Assembly: GCA_031378845.1 (NCBI GenBank) | Contig: JANNES010000004.1 | Coordinates: 62,001 to 126,000 of the forward strand | DNA from: JAJNPS01 sp031378845 | Lineage (GTDB): Bacteria > Pseudomonadota > Alphaproteobacteria > Rhodobacterales > Rhodobacteraceae | DNA length: 64,000 nucleotides | Reading direction: 5' to 3' | Shown here: piece by piece, positions 54,329 to 63,290 of the stretch | Layout: the number at the start of each line of letters is the position of its first letter | How positions within the stretch are numbered: the stretch's first letter is position 1 | Position numbers and translations under genes: made by a program | Notes under the pieces: generated by a model | Databases searched by the model: none | What the model was told of the DNA's origin: nothing | Seen by the model: the letters and a program-made list of their open reading frames with translations, nothing else

Positions 54329-55750
54329 TCAGGGAAGCAACCGCTGTATCGTCCTGACGACCCGTTTCAGCAAAGGGTTAGCAAAGAGCTTGGGGGAAAA
54401 ATAGGCACCAACCGCGCGTTTGGACACTTCGTTCAGCGTCGGATAGGGCAAGACCGTGCCCGCAATGGCCGACAGCTTGATCCGCGCCGAGATCGCCAGC
54501 GCCCAGAGCGCGATCAACTCTCCGGCCTGCGCGCCGACGATGGTGGCCCCGACGGGGCGGCCCTTGACCACCATCACCTTGATCAGGCCCTTGGTCTTGG
54601 CCTCGGTCTGGGCACGATCGTTATGGGCAAATTCGGCCCGCAGGACGGACACCGCATCGCCATGCGCCTTGCGGGCCTCGGCCTCGGTCAGCCCGACCTG
54701 CGCAAGTTCCGGATCGGTATAGGTCACCCATGGAATATGGCCCATCGCGGCCTTGGCCGGCAACCCAAGCACAAGCTGGCGGATCAAGACACCCGCGTGA
54801 TACCCCGCGACATGGGTAAACTGCAGGCCGCCCGCCGCATCCCCCGCCGCATAGACGCGCCGGTTTGTCGACCGCAGGTTCGGACCCACCGTCACCCCCT
54901 TGCGTGTATAGGCAACGCCCGCCGCCTCAAGGTTCAAGCCGTCGACCGTCACCGCCCGGCCCGCCGCAACCAAGAGATGCGTGCCCTTGATCTCGGTCCC
55001 GTCACCCAGCATGACCGCGATGTCCCCCGCGCCGCCCACAATCCGCACGACCGGCTGGCCCTCGTGGATCGCCACCCCCTCGGCGCGCACGGCATCCAGC
55101 ACCACTGCGGCAAGTTCCGGATCATCGCGGCCCATCGCCTTTACGCCTTCGATGACCGTGACCACCGAGCCAAGCCGCCGATGCGCCTGCGCCATTTCCA
55201 TCCCGATCGGACCGCCTCCGATGACGATCAGATGCTCGGGCCGCTCGCGCAGGGCAAAGATCGTCTCGTTGGTAAAGTACGGGACCGTCTCGATCCCCGG
55301 GATCAGCGGCACCAATGGCCGTGAGCCCGTCGCCACCACAAACCGCCGCGCGCGGATCACATGATCGCCCGCAGTCACCTCGTTTGCGGACGTGAACTTG
55401 GCCCAGGCCCGGATGACCGTGACGCCCAGCCCTTCGAACCGCTCCTGGCTGTCGACCGGCGCGATTTCTTCGATCACCCGCACCACATGGTCCTTGACCG
55501 CACCGTAGTCAATCACCGGCTCCACCGGTGCGATCCCGAACCCTGCACCGCTGCGCATGGCTTGCGCGGCCTTGGCCGCCGCAATCAGCGCCTTGGACGG
55601 CACACAGCCCGCGTTCAGGCAATCGCCGCCCATCTCGCCCGCCTCGATCAGCACGACCCGCGCGCCCATCTGCACCGCCCCTGCCGCGACCGACAGCCCG
55701 GCCGATCCGGCCCCGATGATGCAGATATCCGTATTGATCCGCGTCACCAT
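54329..55750 (-). CDS. FAD-dependent pyridine nucleotide-disulfide oxidoreductase (mercuric reductase/Lpd-like)
   Basis: This is a 473-residue flavoprotein. FAD loop CIIGAGSAGLSVAAGA is at the N-terminus, and the redox disulfide is GGDCLNAGCVPSK (Cys44/Cys49). The NAD domain has IGGGPIGMEMAQAH, and AAGDAAGGLQFTHVA closes the FAD site. The C-terminal dimerisation segment reads YPTLNEVSKRAVGAYF rather than the HxHP motif of Lpd. It is therefore not a dihydrolipoyl dehydrogenase, but of the widespread uncharacterised class often encoded with TVP38/TMEM64 membrane proteins. That pairing holds here: the upstream gene ends four bases before it. Confidence 0.88.
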   Translation of the reverse strand: MVTRINTDICIIGAGSAGLSVAAGAVQMGARVVLIEAGEMGGDCLNAGCVPSKALIAAAKAAQAMRSGAGFGIAPVEPVIDYGAVKDHVVRVIEEIAPVDSQERFEGLGVTVIRAWAKFTSANEVTAGDHVIRARRFVVATGSRPLVPLIPGIETVPYFTNETIFALRERPEHLIVIGGGPIGMEMAQAHRRLGSVVTVIEGVKAMGRDDPELAAVVLDAVRAEGVAIHEGQPVVRIVGGAGDIAVMLGDGTEIKGTHLLVAAGRAVTVDGLNLEAAGVAYTRKGVTVGPNLRSTNRRVYAAGDAAGGLQFTHVAGYHAGVLIRQLVLGLPAKAAMGHIPWVTYTDPELAQVGLTEAEARKAHGDAVSVLRAEFAHNDRAQTEAKTKGLIKVMVVKGRPVGATIVGAQAGELIALWALAISARIKLSAIAGTVLPYPTLNEVSKRAVGAYFSPKLFANPLLKRVVRTIQRLLP

Positions 55751-55754
55751 GGCC

Positions 55755-56477
55755 CTAGCTCCGTCTTTGAAAGGCCTTGACCACGATGGGCAACGCCGAC
55801 AGCGCCGCGAGCCCGAGGATCGGGCCGATCACATGCGGCGCAAAGATGATCGACAGGTCCGGCGTCTCGCCTTTGGCAAAAACCTCGCCAAGACCGGCCC
55901 CGACCGAAGTATAGACGATCCCGCCGGGAATGATCCCCAAAAAGGTCGTCACCGCAAAGGGCCAGAGCCGGGTGCCGACGAAAGCCGGCAACAGATTGGC
56001 CAGAAAGAACGGCACCGCTGGCACCAGCCGCATGATGAACAGGACCGACCATTCGTTTTCGCGCAATGCCGACTGCAGCCGCGCTGCCGCCCCGCCCGCG
56101 TTCTCGATCTTGGCGGCGACCGAGGTCCCGAACCCGCTTCGTGCCGCCGAAAAGACCGTGATGGCCCCGATCGTCGCGGCCACCACGTTGAAGATCACGC
56201 CCGGAAAGAGGCCAAAGAGAAACCCGCCTGTCAATGTTGCCACCGTCGCGCCGGGCAGACTAAACGCGACGATAACCGTATACGCGCCAATGAACGCCAG
56301 CACCGACCACAGGTAATGCGCATCGCGCAACGCCAACAGACGCTCGCGGTTTTCTGCAAGCGCGGCAAAACTCAGGTACTCGCGCAAGGTGATGGCGCCG
56401 ATGACAGCCGCACCCAGCGCGATGATGATCGGGACTTTGCGCCAGATCGGATGGGACGTGAATTGCGCGGATGGCAT
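55755..56477 (-). CDS. TVP38/TMEM64 (SNARE-associated/DedA-like) membrane protein
   Basis: This is a 240-residue protein with about six hydrophobic segments. The start at 56477 (MPSAQFTSHP) begins shortly before the first helix and avoids an unlikely 149-codon extension. The family core is visible in FSLPGATVATLTGGFLFG, then LRLVPAVPFFLANL-type segment RLVPAVPFFLANLLPAFVG and LGIIPGGIVYTSVGAGLG. These proteins are lipid-transport or scramblase-like. It is the first gene of a two-gene unit with the disulfide oxidoreductase; the functional link is not known. Confidence 0.88.
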   Translation of the reverse strand: MPSAQFTSHPIWRKVPIIIALGAAVIGAITLREYLSFAALAENRERLLALRDAHYLWSVLAFIGAYTVIVAFSLPGATVATLTGGFLFGLFPGVIFNVVAATIGAITVFSAARSGFGTSVAAKIENAGGAAARLQSALRENEWSVLFIMRLVPAVPFFLANLLPAFVGTRLWPFAVTTFLGIIPGGIVYTSVGAGLGEVFAKGETPDLSIIFAPHVIGPILGLAALSALPIVVKAFQRRS

Positions 56478-56678
56478 GGTGGGCTCCGAAGATGACCCGA
56501 CAGAGATGCACCTCTTTGGCCCAATGGCGGTAGCCCCCTCACGCCACCTTGATCGCGGACATTGCTTTTGCGGCCTTATGTGAGCGCTTTGAAACATTCG
56601 GCGGCAGATCGCGCCTTGATGCGGCTGGCGTCGGCCCGGAATGTTGCAAGAATTCCGCGCCCATCGTCTGACACGGCG

Positions 56679-56707
56679 TTGACTTGCCCCAAAACCGACC
56701 GTAAAGC
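56679..56707 (+). promoter_or_regulatory. Candidate rpmH promoter
   Basis: TTGACT (56679-56684) is followed after 17 bases by TAAAGC (56702-56707), about 68 bases before the rpmH start. The rest of the 297-base gap holds no supported gene. Confidence 0.5.
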
Positions 56708-56774
56708 ACGGTCTTTGATTGAGCGCCCTCGAATCCATATGGGGTTCGGGCGACCTGACGGATGGAGCATCGCG

Positions 56775-56909
56775 ATGAAGCGCACATTTCAACCCTCGAA
56801 CCTGGTGCGCAAGCGTCGCCACGGTTTCCGCTCGCGCATGGCGACCAAAGGTGGCCGTCTGGTTCTGGCCGCACGCCGCGCCAAGGGTCGTCACAAGCTG
56901 TCTGCCTGA
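56775..56909 (+). CDS. rpmH: 50S ribosomal protein L34
   Basis: This is a 44-residue basic protein that begins MKRTFQPSNLVRKRRHGFR and ends AARRAKGRHKLSA, an essentially complete match to bacterial L34. GGAGCATCGCG precedes the ATG. It is followed by rnpA after 37 bases, the conserved order near many bacterial replication origins, although no dnaA or oriC is visible here. Confidence 0.98.
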   Translation: MKRTFQPSNLVRKRRHGFRSRMATKGGRLVLAARRAKGRHKLSA

Positions 56910-56946
56910 TAACTCTGGCCCCACCGGGCCAGACAGAGGTGACCAG

Positions 56947-57354
56947 ATGATACCGCCAGAGGGTCAGGGCCCGGACCAAAGCGTCCACAAGCCCGCCCCA
57001 ACTCTGGCGGTATTGCTTTTGGTCTTGGCAAATCGCGCCGATTTCCTGCGCGCTGCATCGGCCCGCCGGCACGGCATGCCGGGGTTTCTGGTTCAGGCGC
57101 GCGCGCGCGACGATGACAGTCCCGATATCCGCGTCGGCTACACCGCGTCCAAAAAGATCGGCAATGCCGTGATGCGCAACCGTGCCAAGCGCCGCCTGCG
57201 CGAGGTTGCACGCGCGATCTTGCCCAAGCTTGGGCGACCGGGCTGGGATTATGTCCTTGTCGCGCGCCCCGACGCGACCGTCACCCGCAACTACGCTGAT
57301 CTCTTGGCAGACCTGACCAAAGCGCTGGGATCAGTGCACAAGACGCGGCCATGA
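56947..57354 (+). CDS. rnpA: Ribonuclease P protein component
   Basis: This is a 135-residue basic protein that binds RNase P RNA and helps 5' maturation of pre-tRNA. The family signature is GYTASKKIGNAVMRNRAKRR, followed by LREVARAILP. The start at 56947 (MIPPEGQGPDQS) gives a normal length with a short disordered leader; an ATG further upstream would overlap rpmH. The stop overlaps the yidD start by four bases. Confidence 0.96.
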   Translation: MIPPEGQGPDQSVHKPAPTLAVLLLVLANRADFLRAASARRHGMPGFLVQARARDDDSPDIRVGYTASKKIGNAVMRNRAKRRLREVARAILPKLGRPGWDYVLVARPDATVTRNYADLLADLTKALGSVHKTRP

Positions 57355-57614
57355 CCCCGCTTGCCAGCGTCCTTGCGCTGCCCGTGCGTGCCTACAGGCT
57401 GGTTCTCAGCTCATGGGTTGGCCATGGCTGCCGGTTTCAGCCCACCTGTTCGGCCTATGCCCTCGACGCGCTGGCACGCCACGGCGGCATCAAGGGTGGC
57501 TATCTGACCGCACACCGAATCTGTCGCTGCCACCCGTGGGGCGGCGCTGGCTACGATCCGGTACCGGGCGCGGACCCGGCCCACGATGCCGCCAAGGGCA
57601 AAGAGCAGCGCTAG
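57351..57614 (+). CDS. yidD: Membrane protein insertion efficiency factor YidD
   Basis: This is an 87-residue protein with the family pattern YRLVLSSWVGHGCRFQPTCS, then YALDALARHGGIKGGYL and RICRCHPWGGAGYDPVP. It is thought to aid YidC-dependent insertion at the inner membrane through an amphipathic N-terminal helix. It overlaps rnpA, so the two are coupled. Normally yidC follows at once, but here two unrelated genes lie between. Confidence 0.96.
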   Translation: MTPLASVLALPVRAYRLVLSSWVGHGCRFQPTCSAYALDALARHGGIKGGYLTAHRICRCHPWGGAGYDPVPGADPAHDAAKGKEQR

Positions 57615-58570
57615 AGCGGCGGCACGCGCAAATGCAGACCACCCTGGCGCAGTTCTCTGGTGTCCAGGGCCAGCCGGTCCCGCTCCCCCTTGATCGTCTC
57701 ATGCAGGTCTCGCAGGAAAATCCGGTCCGAGAAATAGAACGAATGCTCCTTGTTCGGCACGGCGGCAAATTCGTCGCGATGTGTGTCATAGTAGTCGCTG
57801 CAATCGACATCCACTGCCTTGGACGGCGCATCGTCGGGCAATCCGATCCGCCCGACCCGTGGCGAAATGCCGATCCGCTTGGCCCCCGACACGCTCAGGA
57901 TCGCATCATGGCGGCTGAAGTAGTTGGTGAACCGGACGGAATGCAAATAGACGGACTTGCTGCTGTCAGACGGCCCCATCGAGTCCGACGAGACATCCGC
58001 AGAACAAAACATCAGCTGTGAAATCGACCAGTTCTTGGAGCTAGGCTCAGCCGAATCATCGGCCTTGTCGAACGCTTCGCGCACCACATAGCCGCCCATC
58101 GAATGCGCCAGAACATGCACCCGCACATCACAGCGCACCGGATCATTAAAGCGAACAAAGGGCTCGATCGCGCCCGATACCAGCTTGTAGGCGCTGCGAT
58201 CCGCCTTTTCGCGGTCGATGAGATACGCCGCCGCGATATTTCCCGATGGCCAGTCGAAACTGACCAGCGCGCCCTTGTAGCCCTGCGCCTCCAGCCCGGC
58301 CCGCAACAGCCGGTGACGCTTCAGGACGTCCGCCGCACTCAGGTTGTAACCATGCACAAAGAACAGCACGTCGCCTTCGGGATTGCCCGATGTCGGGTTC
58401 TGCGAGGTCTCGGCAACGGCGGTGACCTGGTTCATCCAGGTCTTCAGACCTAGCTGGTGCACAGGCCGGTGCGGGCGCGCATCTTCTGGTATCGCAAGAT
58501 GCCGGACGGTGCCGACTTCGTCGCTAAACTCGGACCCTTTGGTGTTGCGGCAACAAACAATGAAATCCAT
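57611..58570 (-). CDS. Alpha/beta hydrolase of the DUF900 type
   Basis: This is a 319-residue protein on the opposite strand to its neighbours. FFVHGYNLSAAD carries the oxyanion-hole region, and VLAHSMGGYVVREA carries the GxSxG nucleophile (serine in HSMGG), as in the DUF900 esterase/lipase-like family. SFDWPSGN is also characteristic, and a later His is plausible in KEHSFYF. No signal peptide is seen, so it acts in the cytoplasm. It overlaps the yidD stop by four bases tail to tail. Confidence 0.85.
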   Translation of the reverse strand: MDFIVCCRNTKGSEFSDEVGTVRHLAIPEDARPHRPVHQLGLKTWMNQVTAVAETSQNPTSGNPEGDVLFFVHGYNLSAADVLKRHRLLRAGLEAQGYKGALVSFDWPSGNIAAAYLIDREKADRSAYKLVSGAIEPFVRFNDPVRCDVRVHVLAHSMGGYVVREAFDKADDSAEPSSKNWSISQLMFCSADVSSDSMGPSDSSKSVYLHSVRFTNYFSRHDAILSVSGAKRIGISPRVGRIGLPDDAPSKAVDVDCSDYYDTHRDEFAAVPNKEHSFYFSDRIFLRDLHETIKGERDRLALDTRELRQGGLHLRVPPL

Positions 58571-58839
58571 GGATCGTCTCCGATGCGCAGGTGAAAACGT
58601 GGTCGCCCAATGCCGTTATTGTATCACGGCATGGCCCCCGGTCATAGACCTTGCGCGCGGGTCATGGAGCCGACCGACCTGCGGCCACCGCCGCGCGCGC
58701 GCCTTGCAACCCCAAGGGCGCGATCATGAAAATGCAACGCAACTTCGGGGTGAGCGTTAACGAAGCGATCAGGCTTGTCTTCCAAACCTTGGGTTCATGG
58801 GCGCGCTCGGTGCCGCCTGCCGGATCGCGGAGGAATGCT

Positions 58840-60369
58840 ATGCAAGACCAAGGGCAGTTGCGGCGTATCGCCAACTGGATACGGCGACCCGAACTCTTGG
58901 TCTTTCTGCCGGCGATCACTTTGGCGGGGTTCTGGTACGGCGGCGAACCGGTTCTGGTGGCACTCGCGATTGGCGTGCCCTTCATCTTTACCTTTGCCGG
59001 CGCCTTTCGCCTGCATGCCCCCTCGCCCGCGGTCGACACCTTGTCAGGCATGATCCAGCGTCCGCAACTTTTGGCGATGATGGACACGATCTTGAAGGGT
59101 GAGGAGCAGACCGGGCAAACGACCGCTTGCCTTGTCGTGCTTTTTGATGACGCCGACCGGACCTTTGACCGACACGGCCGCTCCGCCCGGATAGAGATCC
59201 TGTCGCGCAGTGCTGACCGGATGATCGGGGCCATGCGCGGCGGCGACGTCCTTGCCCGGCTCGAAGGCGGCGGCTTTGCAATCGCGCTCGCGCCGGTGCG
59301 CCGGATCGACCTCGAAAGCCTGGTGCAGATCGCCTCGCGCCTGCAAGAGGCGGTCCAGATCCCGACCAGCCTCGACGGAACGCGCGTGCACATGACGGCT
59401 TCGGTCGGGTTCTGCCTCGCGGACCGTGCGCCCGAAAAGTCTGCAACCGTGCTCTTTGACGCCGCGCGCACTGCCGCCGAGGATGCGCTTCGCAACGGGC
59501 CCGCTGCCATTCGCGCCTTTGCGCCCGACATGGCGCGCAAACGTGCCGACCGCGACGCGTTTCGCGCCGAGCTGGAAACGGCGCTCGATTCCGGTCAGAT
59601 CATCCCCTTTTTCCAGCCCCAGGTGTCGACCGATACCGGTGCCATCACCGGATTTGAGGCGCTCGCCCGCTGGCACCACCCTGACCGCGGGCTGGTCGCT
59701 CCGGCCGAATTTCTGCCGATGATCGAAGAAGCGGGCCTGACCGAACGGCTGGGCGAGGTGATCTTGTATCACAGCCTTGGTGCTCTGGTCCGCTGGGACA
59801 AGGCCGGGCTTTGCGTGCCAGCGGTCGGCGTCAACTTTTCCGGGGTGGAACTGCGCAATCCCAAACTCGCCGAAAAACTCAAATGGGAACTCGACCGCTT
59901 TGACCTCACGCCGGACCGGCTGTCGATCGAGATCCTTGAAACCGTGGTCGCCGATGCTGACAACGACGTGGTGGTCACCAACATCGCGACCCTGTCGCGG
60001 CTTGGATGCCGGATCGACCTTGACGACTTTGGCACCGGACAGGCCGCCATCGCCAATATCCGCCGCTTTGCCGTAGGGCGGCTCAAGATCGACCGCAGCT
60101 TCATTCTGCGCGTCGACCAGGACCGCGAACAACAGCAGATGGTCTCGGCCATTCTGTCGCTGGCCGAACGACTGGGCCTCGACACCTTGGCTGAAGGGGT
60201 GGAGACCCCAAGCCAGCATGCGATCTTGTCGCAACTCGGTTGCGGTCATGTGCAAGGCTACGGAATCGCACGGCCGATGCCCTTTGACGATACCGTCGAA
60301 TGGATCCGCCGCCAGCAGGCACGTGCCGTGCGCGCGCCCAAGATCGGCCATCGGGCGGGGAACGCCTGA
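58840..60369 (+). CDS. Cyclic-di-GMP phosphodiesterase-type EAL protein with degenerate GGDEF domain
   Basis: This is a 509-residue protein; GGAGG six bases before ATG 58840 decides the start over two longer in-frame options. Two close N-terminal helices (about 18-55) anchor it. The GGDEF domain (about 75-240) has RGGDVLARLEGGGFAIAL, where the catalytic GGDEF reads EGGGF, so cyclase activity is unlikely. The EAL domain (about 250-495) has FEALARWHHPDRG, NFSGVEL, EILETVV, DLDDFGTG, KIDRSFI and AEGVET, all catalytic motifs. It therefore probably hydrolyses c-di-GMP. It sits between the DUF900 gene and yidC. Confidence 0.9.
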   Translation: MQDQGQLRRIANWIRRPELLVFLPAITLAGFWYGGEPVLVALAIGVPFIFTFAGAFRLHAPSPAVDTLSGMIQRPQLLAMMDTILKGEEQTGQTTACLVVLFDDADRTFDRHGRSARIEILSRSADRMIGAMRGGDVLARLEGGGFAIALAPVRRIDLESLVQIASRLQEAVQIPTSLDGTRVHMTASVGFCLADRAPEKSATVLFDAARTAAEDALRNGPAAIRAFAPDMARKRADRDAFRAELETALDSGQIIPFFQPQVSTDTGAITGFEALARWHHPDRGLVAPAEFLPMIEEAGLTERLGEVILYHSLGALVRWDKAGLCVPAVGVNFSGVELRNPKLAEKLKWELDRFDLTPDRLSIEILETVVADADNDVVVTNIATLSRLGCRIDLDDFGTGQAAIANIRRFAVGRLKIDRSFILRVDQDREQQQMVSAILSLAERLGLDTLAEGVETPSQHAILSQLGCGHVQGYGIARPMPFDDTVEWIRRQQARAVRAPKIGHRAGNA

Positions 60370-60507
60370 CGAAAACCCGATCCCGGGGGCAGTTTTCGCC
60401 AGATGCAGGCGTTACTGCGGCGTCACATCACGCCAAAACCGCTTGACCTTTACCGCCCCCTATCGTTGAAGCACCCTGTCCTAATCAAGGCAGCGGGTGT
60501 TTACGTC

Positions 60508-62535
60508 ATGGACGATCAGAACAAGAACCTCATACTGGCCTCGGTCCTCAGTTTTCTGGTGATCGTCGTCTGGTTCTTTCTCTTTCCCCCGCCCGAGGTC
60601 ACGGCCGACCTGACGGTCCCCGCGACCACGACCGCTGGTGAGGCGGCACCTGCCGGGACCGAGGCTGCGCCTGCGACAGATGCCGCCTTGCAGACCGAAC
60701 CCCTGCCCGAGGCCCCGCGCCTGACCATCGACACACCGAAGCTCTCCGGCTCGATTTCGATGCTGGGCGGACGCATCGACGACCTCGCGCTGAAGACCTA
60801 CCGCGAAACGCTGGAGCCGGGGTCGCCCGAAGTTCAGCTCTTGTCCAAAGTGGGGGATGCATTTCCCTATTATGCCGTGTTCGGCTGGTCGGCGGGCAAG
60901 GGCCTGACTGCCGAAGACCTGCCCAACGCCAAATCCGAATGGAAGATCGCCGCGGGCGGCACCTTGTCGCCCGACCAGCCGGTCACCCTGCGGTGGGAAA
61001 ACGGCAAGGGCCTGAACTTTTCGCGTACTTTTTCCGTCGATGAGGATTTCGTCTTTACCGTCACCGATGCGGTCGAAAATACCACCGCCGCCGAGGCACG
61101 CCTGGCCCCTTACGGCATCCTCGCCCGCCATGGCCTGCCCAAATTGCAAAACATCTTTGTTGTCCACGAAGGCGTCGTCCGCCGCACCGATGGCAAGTTG
61201 GAAGAGGTCGACTACGCCGATGTCGTGGACCTGCCGGTTGATGCCAGAGAAGGCGTCCCGGCCGAAGTGATCGAGGCCACGACGGACGGCTGGATCGGCT
61301 TTACGGACCATTACTGGATGACAACCCTCGTGCCCGAACAGGGCAAGCCCTACACATCTGTCATCAAGCATGTGGCTGCGGGCGACATCTACCAGACCGA
61401 GGTTCGCCAGCCTGTGATCGCAGTGGCGCCCGGCACCACCGCGCAAACCACGACCCGCCTGTTCGCAGGCGCCAAGGAATGGGCGACCATCCGCGCCTAT
61501 CAAAACGAGCCCGGAGCCCTGGACCGACTTTTTGGTGCCAAGGTGGACAAGGCGCGCACCCCGATCCCCGGCTTTATCGACAGCATCGACTGGGGTTGGT
61601 TCTTTTTTCTGACCAAGCCGATCTTTGCCGTGCTGCACTGGCTGAACCACCTGATCGGCAACATGGGTCTGGCGATCATCGGCCTGACCTTCGTGCTGAA
61701 ACTTCTCGTGCTGCCACTGGCCTACAAATCCTATGTCTCGATGGCCCGGATGAAGGAACTCCAGCCCGAAATGGAGGCGCTGAAGGAACGCGCCGGTGAC
61801 GACAAGCAACGCATGCAAAAAGAGATGATGCAGCTTTACAAGGATAAAAAGGTGAACCCCGCTGCGGGCTGCCTGCCGATCCTGATCCAGATCCCGATCT
61901 TTTTCGCGCTGTACAAGGTGATCTTCGTGACCATTGAATTGCGTCACGCGCCGTTCTTTGGCTGGCTCAACGACCTCAGCGCACCCGACACCTCGTCGCT
62001 GTATAACCTTTTTGGCCTCTTTCCATGGGACGCGCCCGCGCCCGGAACCGTGCTGCACCTGATCTTCATCGGTGTGTTGCCCATTCTGCTCGGCATCACC
62101 ATGTGGGTGCAGCAAAAGCTCAACCCGGCCCCCACCGATCCCATCCAGCAACAGGTCTTTGCCTACCTGCCTTGGGTCTTTATGTTCATGCTGGGCGGGT
62201 TTGCGTCCGGTCTGGTGCTGTACTGGATCACCAACAACACCATCACGTTTACCCAGCAATACATGATCATGCGCAGCCATGGGCACAAACCCGATATCTT
62301 TGGCAACATCCGATCCGGCTTTGCCAAGAAAAACCCCCCTGCTGCTGGCGCATCGCTGACCCAAGCCACGCCTGCGCGCGCCAGACCGACCGCGCCGAAA
62401 CCGGCAGCGCCCAAGCCCGCGATGCCCAAACCCGTGACCCCACGTGCGACCACGCCAAAACCAGCGACCCAAAAGCCCGCTGCCAACAAATCCACCGCAC
62501 CAACGGGTACAAGACCGACGGGCCGCAAGAAATGA
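60508..62535 (+). CDS. yidC: Membrane protein insertase YidC
   Basis: This is a 675-residue insertase. The start at 60508 (MDDQNKNLILASVLSF) opens with the first helix. A large periplasmic domain (about 60-355) follows. The core helices begin near residue 360 (WGWFFFLTKPIFAVLHWL) with AYKSYVSMARMKELQPEM in the coiled cytosolic loop and GCLPILIQIPIFFALYKVI. The C-terminal tail after residue 610 is unusual: about 60 residues of repeated Pro-Lys-Pro-Ala units (KPAAPKPAMPKPVTP), strongly basic, and probably bound to ribosomes or lipids. MOSC overlaps its stop by four bases. Confidence 0.96.
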   Translation: MDDQNKNLILASVLSFLVIVVWFFLFPPPEVTADLTVPATTTAGEAAPAGTEAAPATDAALQTEPLPEAPRLTIDTPKLSGSISMLGGRIDDLALKTYRETLEPGSPEVQLLSKVGDAFPYYAVFGWSAGKGLTAEDLPNAKSEWKIAAGGTLSPDQPVTLRWENGKGLNFSRTFSVDEDFVFTVTDAVENTTAAEARLAPYGILARHGLPKLQNIFVVHEGVVRRTDGKLEEVDYADVVDLPVDAREGVPAEVIEATTDGWIGFTDHYWMTTLVPEQGKPYTSVIKHVAAGDIYQTEVRQPVIAVAPGTTAQTTTRLFAGAKEWATIRAYQNEPGALDRLFGAKVDKARTPIPGFIDSIDWGWFFFLTKPIFAVLHWLNHLIGNMGLAIIGLTFVLKLLVLPLAYKSYVSMARMKELQPEMEALKERAGDDKQRMQKEMMQLYKDKKVNPAAGCLPILIQIPIFFALYKVIFVTIELRHAPFFGWLNDLSAPDTSSLYNLFGLFPWDAPAPGTVLHLIFIGVLPILLGITMWVQQKLNPAPTDPIQQQVFAYLPWVFMFMLGGFASGLVLYWITNNTITFTQQYMIMRSHGHKPDIFGNIRSGFAKKNPPAAGASLTQATPARARPTAPKPAAPKPAMPKPVTPRATTPKPATQKPAANKSTAPTGTRPTGRKK

Positions 62536-63290
62536 CCGGCGCTCCGGCTGGCCGGTTGGTCCATATCAACCGCCACCCGATCAAGGGGCATGGGCGCGAA
62601 GCGCTGGACCGGACCACCCTGACGCCGGGGGAATGCCTGCCGTACGACCGGACATGGGCGGTGGCACATGACGCGGCGCGTCTGGTCGATGGATGGAACC
62701 CGTGCGTCAATTTCGCGCGTGGGGCCATGGCGTCCTCCCTGATGGCGATCACCTCAAAGTTGGACGAGGTCACGGCCACGGTCGAACTTTCCCATCCCGA
62801 CCGGGGCAGCTTGACCTTTCGCCCCGACGATCCCGCCGACGTTCCGCGCTTTCTGGACTGGGTCAGGCCCCTCAATCCGCCCGACCGCGCCCAGCCCGTC
62901 AGCGTGATCACCGCAGGGCGCGGCATGACAGACAGCGCGTTTCCGTCCGTGTCGATCCTGTCGATGACGTCGCTGGCTGACCTTTCCGCGCGCGTTTGCG
63001 CGGTTCTCTCGGTGCATCGCTGGCGCGGAAATCTCTGGCTCGACGGCTTTGCCCCGTTTGCCGAGTTCGACTGGATCGGACGAAAGATTCGCATCGGTAG
63101 CGCCACCTTGCAAATCCGCGAACGCATTACGCGCTGCTCAGCCACGACCGTCGACCCCGATACCGGTCATCGTAACGTCGATACCCTCGCCGGTCTTGAA
63201 AAGGCCTATGGTCATCAGGATTTCGGCGTCTATGCGACGGTCATCGCCGGTGGTCCGGTCACCCTTGGCGACAAGGTACAATTGCTATGA
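62532..63290 (+). CDS. MOSC domain-containing protein
   Basis: This is a 252-residue protein. The N-terminal beta-barrel part reads RLVHINRHPIKGHGREAL and TPGECLPYDRTWAV, and the MOSC domain ends with RITRCSATTVDPDTGHRN and ATVIAGGPVTLGDKVQLL. The conserved cysteine is in TRCSAT. MOSC proteins handle sulfur carried on the molybdenum cofactor. The start overlaps yidC and the stop overlaps yihA, so three genes are coupled. This order is common in Rhodobacteraceae. Confidence 0.9.
   Translation: MTGAPAGRLVHINRHPIKGHGREALDRTTLTPGECLPYDRTWAVAHDAARLVDGWNPCVNFARGAMASSLMAITSKLDEVTATVELSHPDRGSLTFRPDDPADVPRFLDWVRPLNPPDRAQPVSVITAGRGMTDSAFPSVSILSMTSLADLSARVCAVLSVHRWRGNLWLDGFAPFAEFDWIGRKIRIGSATLQIRERITRCSATTVDPDTGHRNVDTLAGLEKAYGHQDFGVYATVIAGGPVTLGDKVQLL

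Noticed and set aside
56478..56774. Replication origin near rpmH-rnpA
   Set aside because: No DnaA-box cluster, AT-rich unwinding region or dnaA gene was seen, only a candidate promoter for rpmH.
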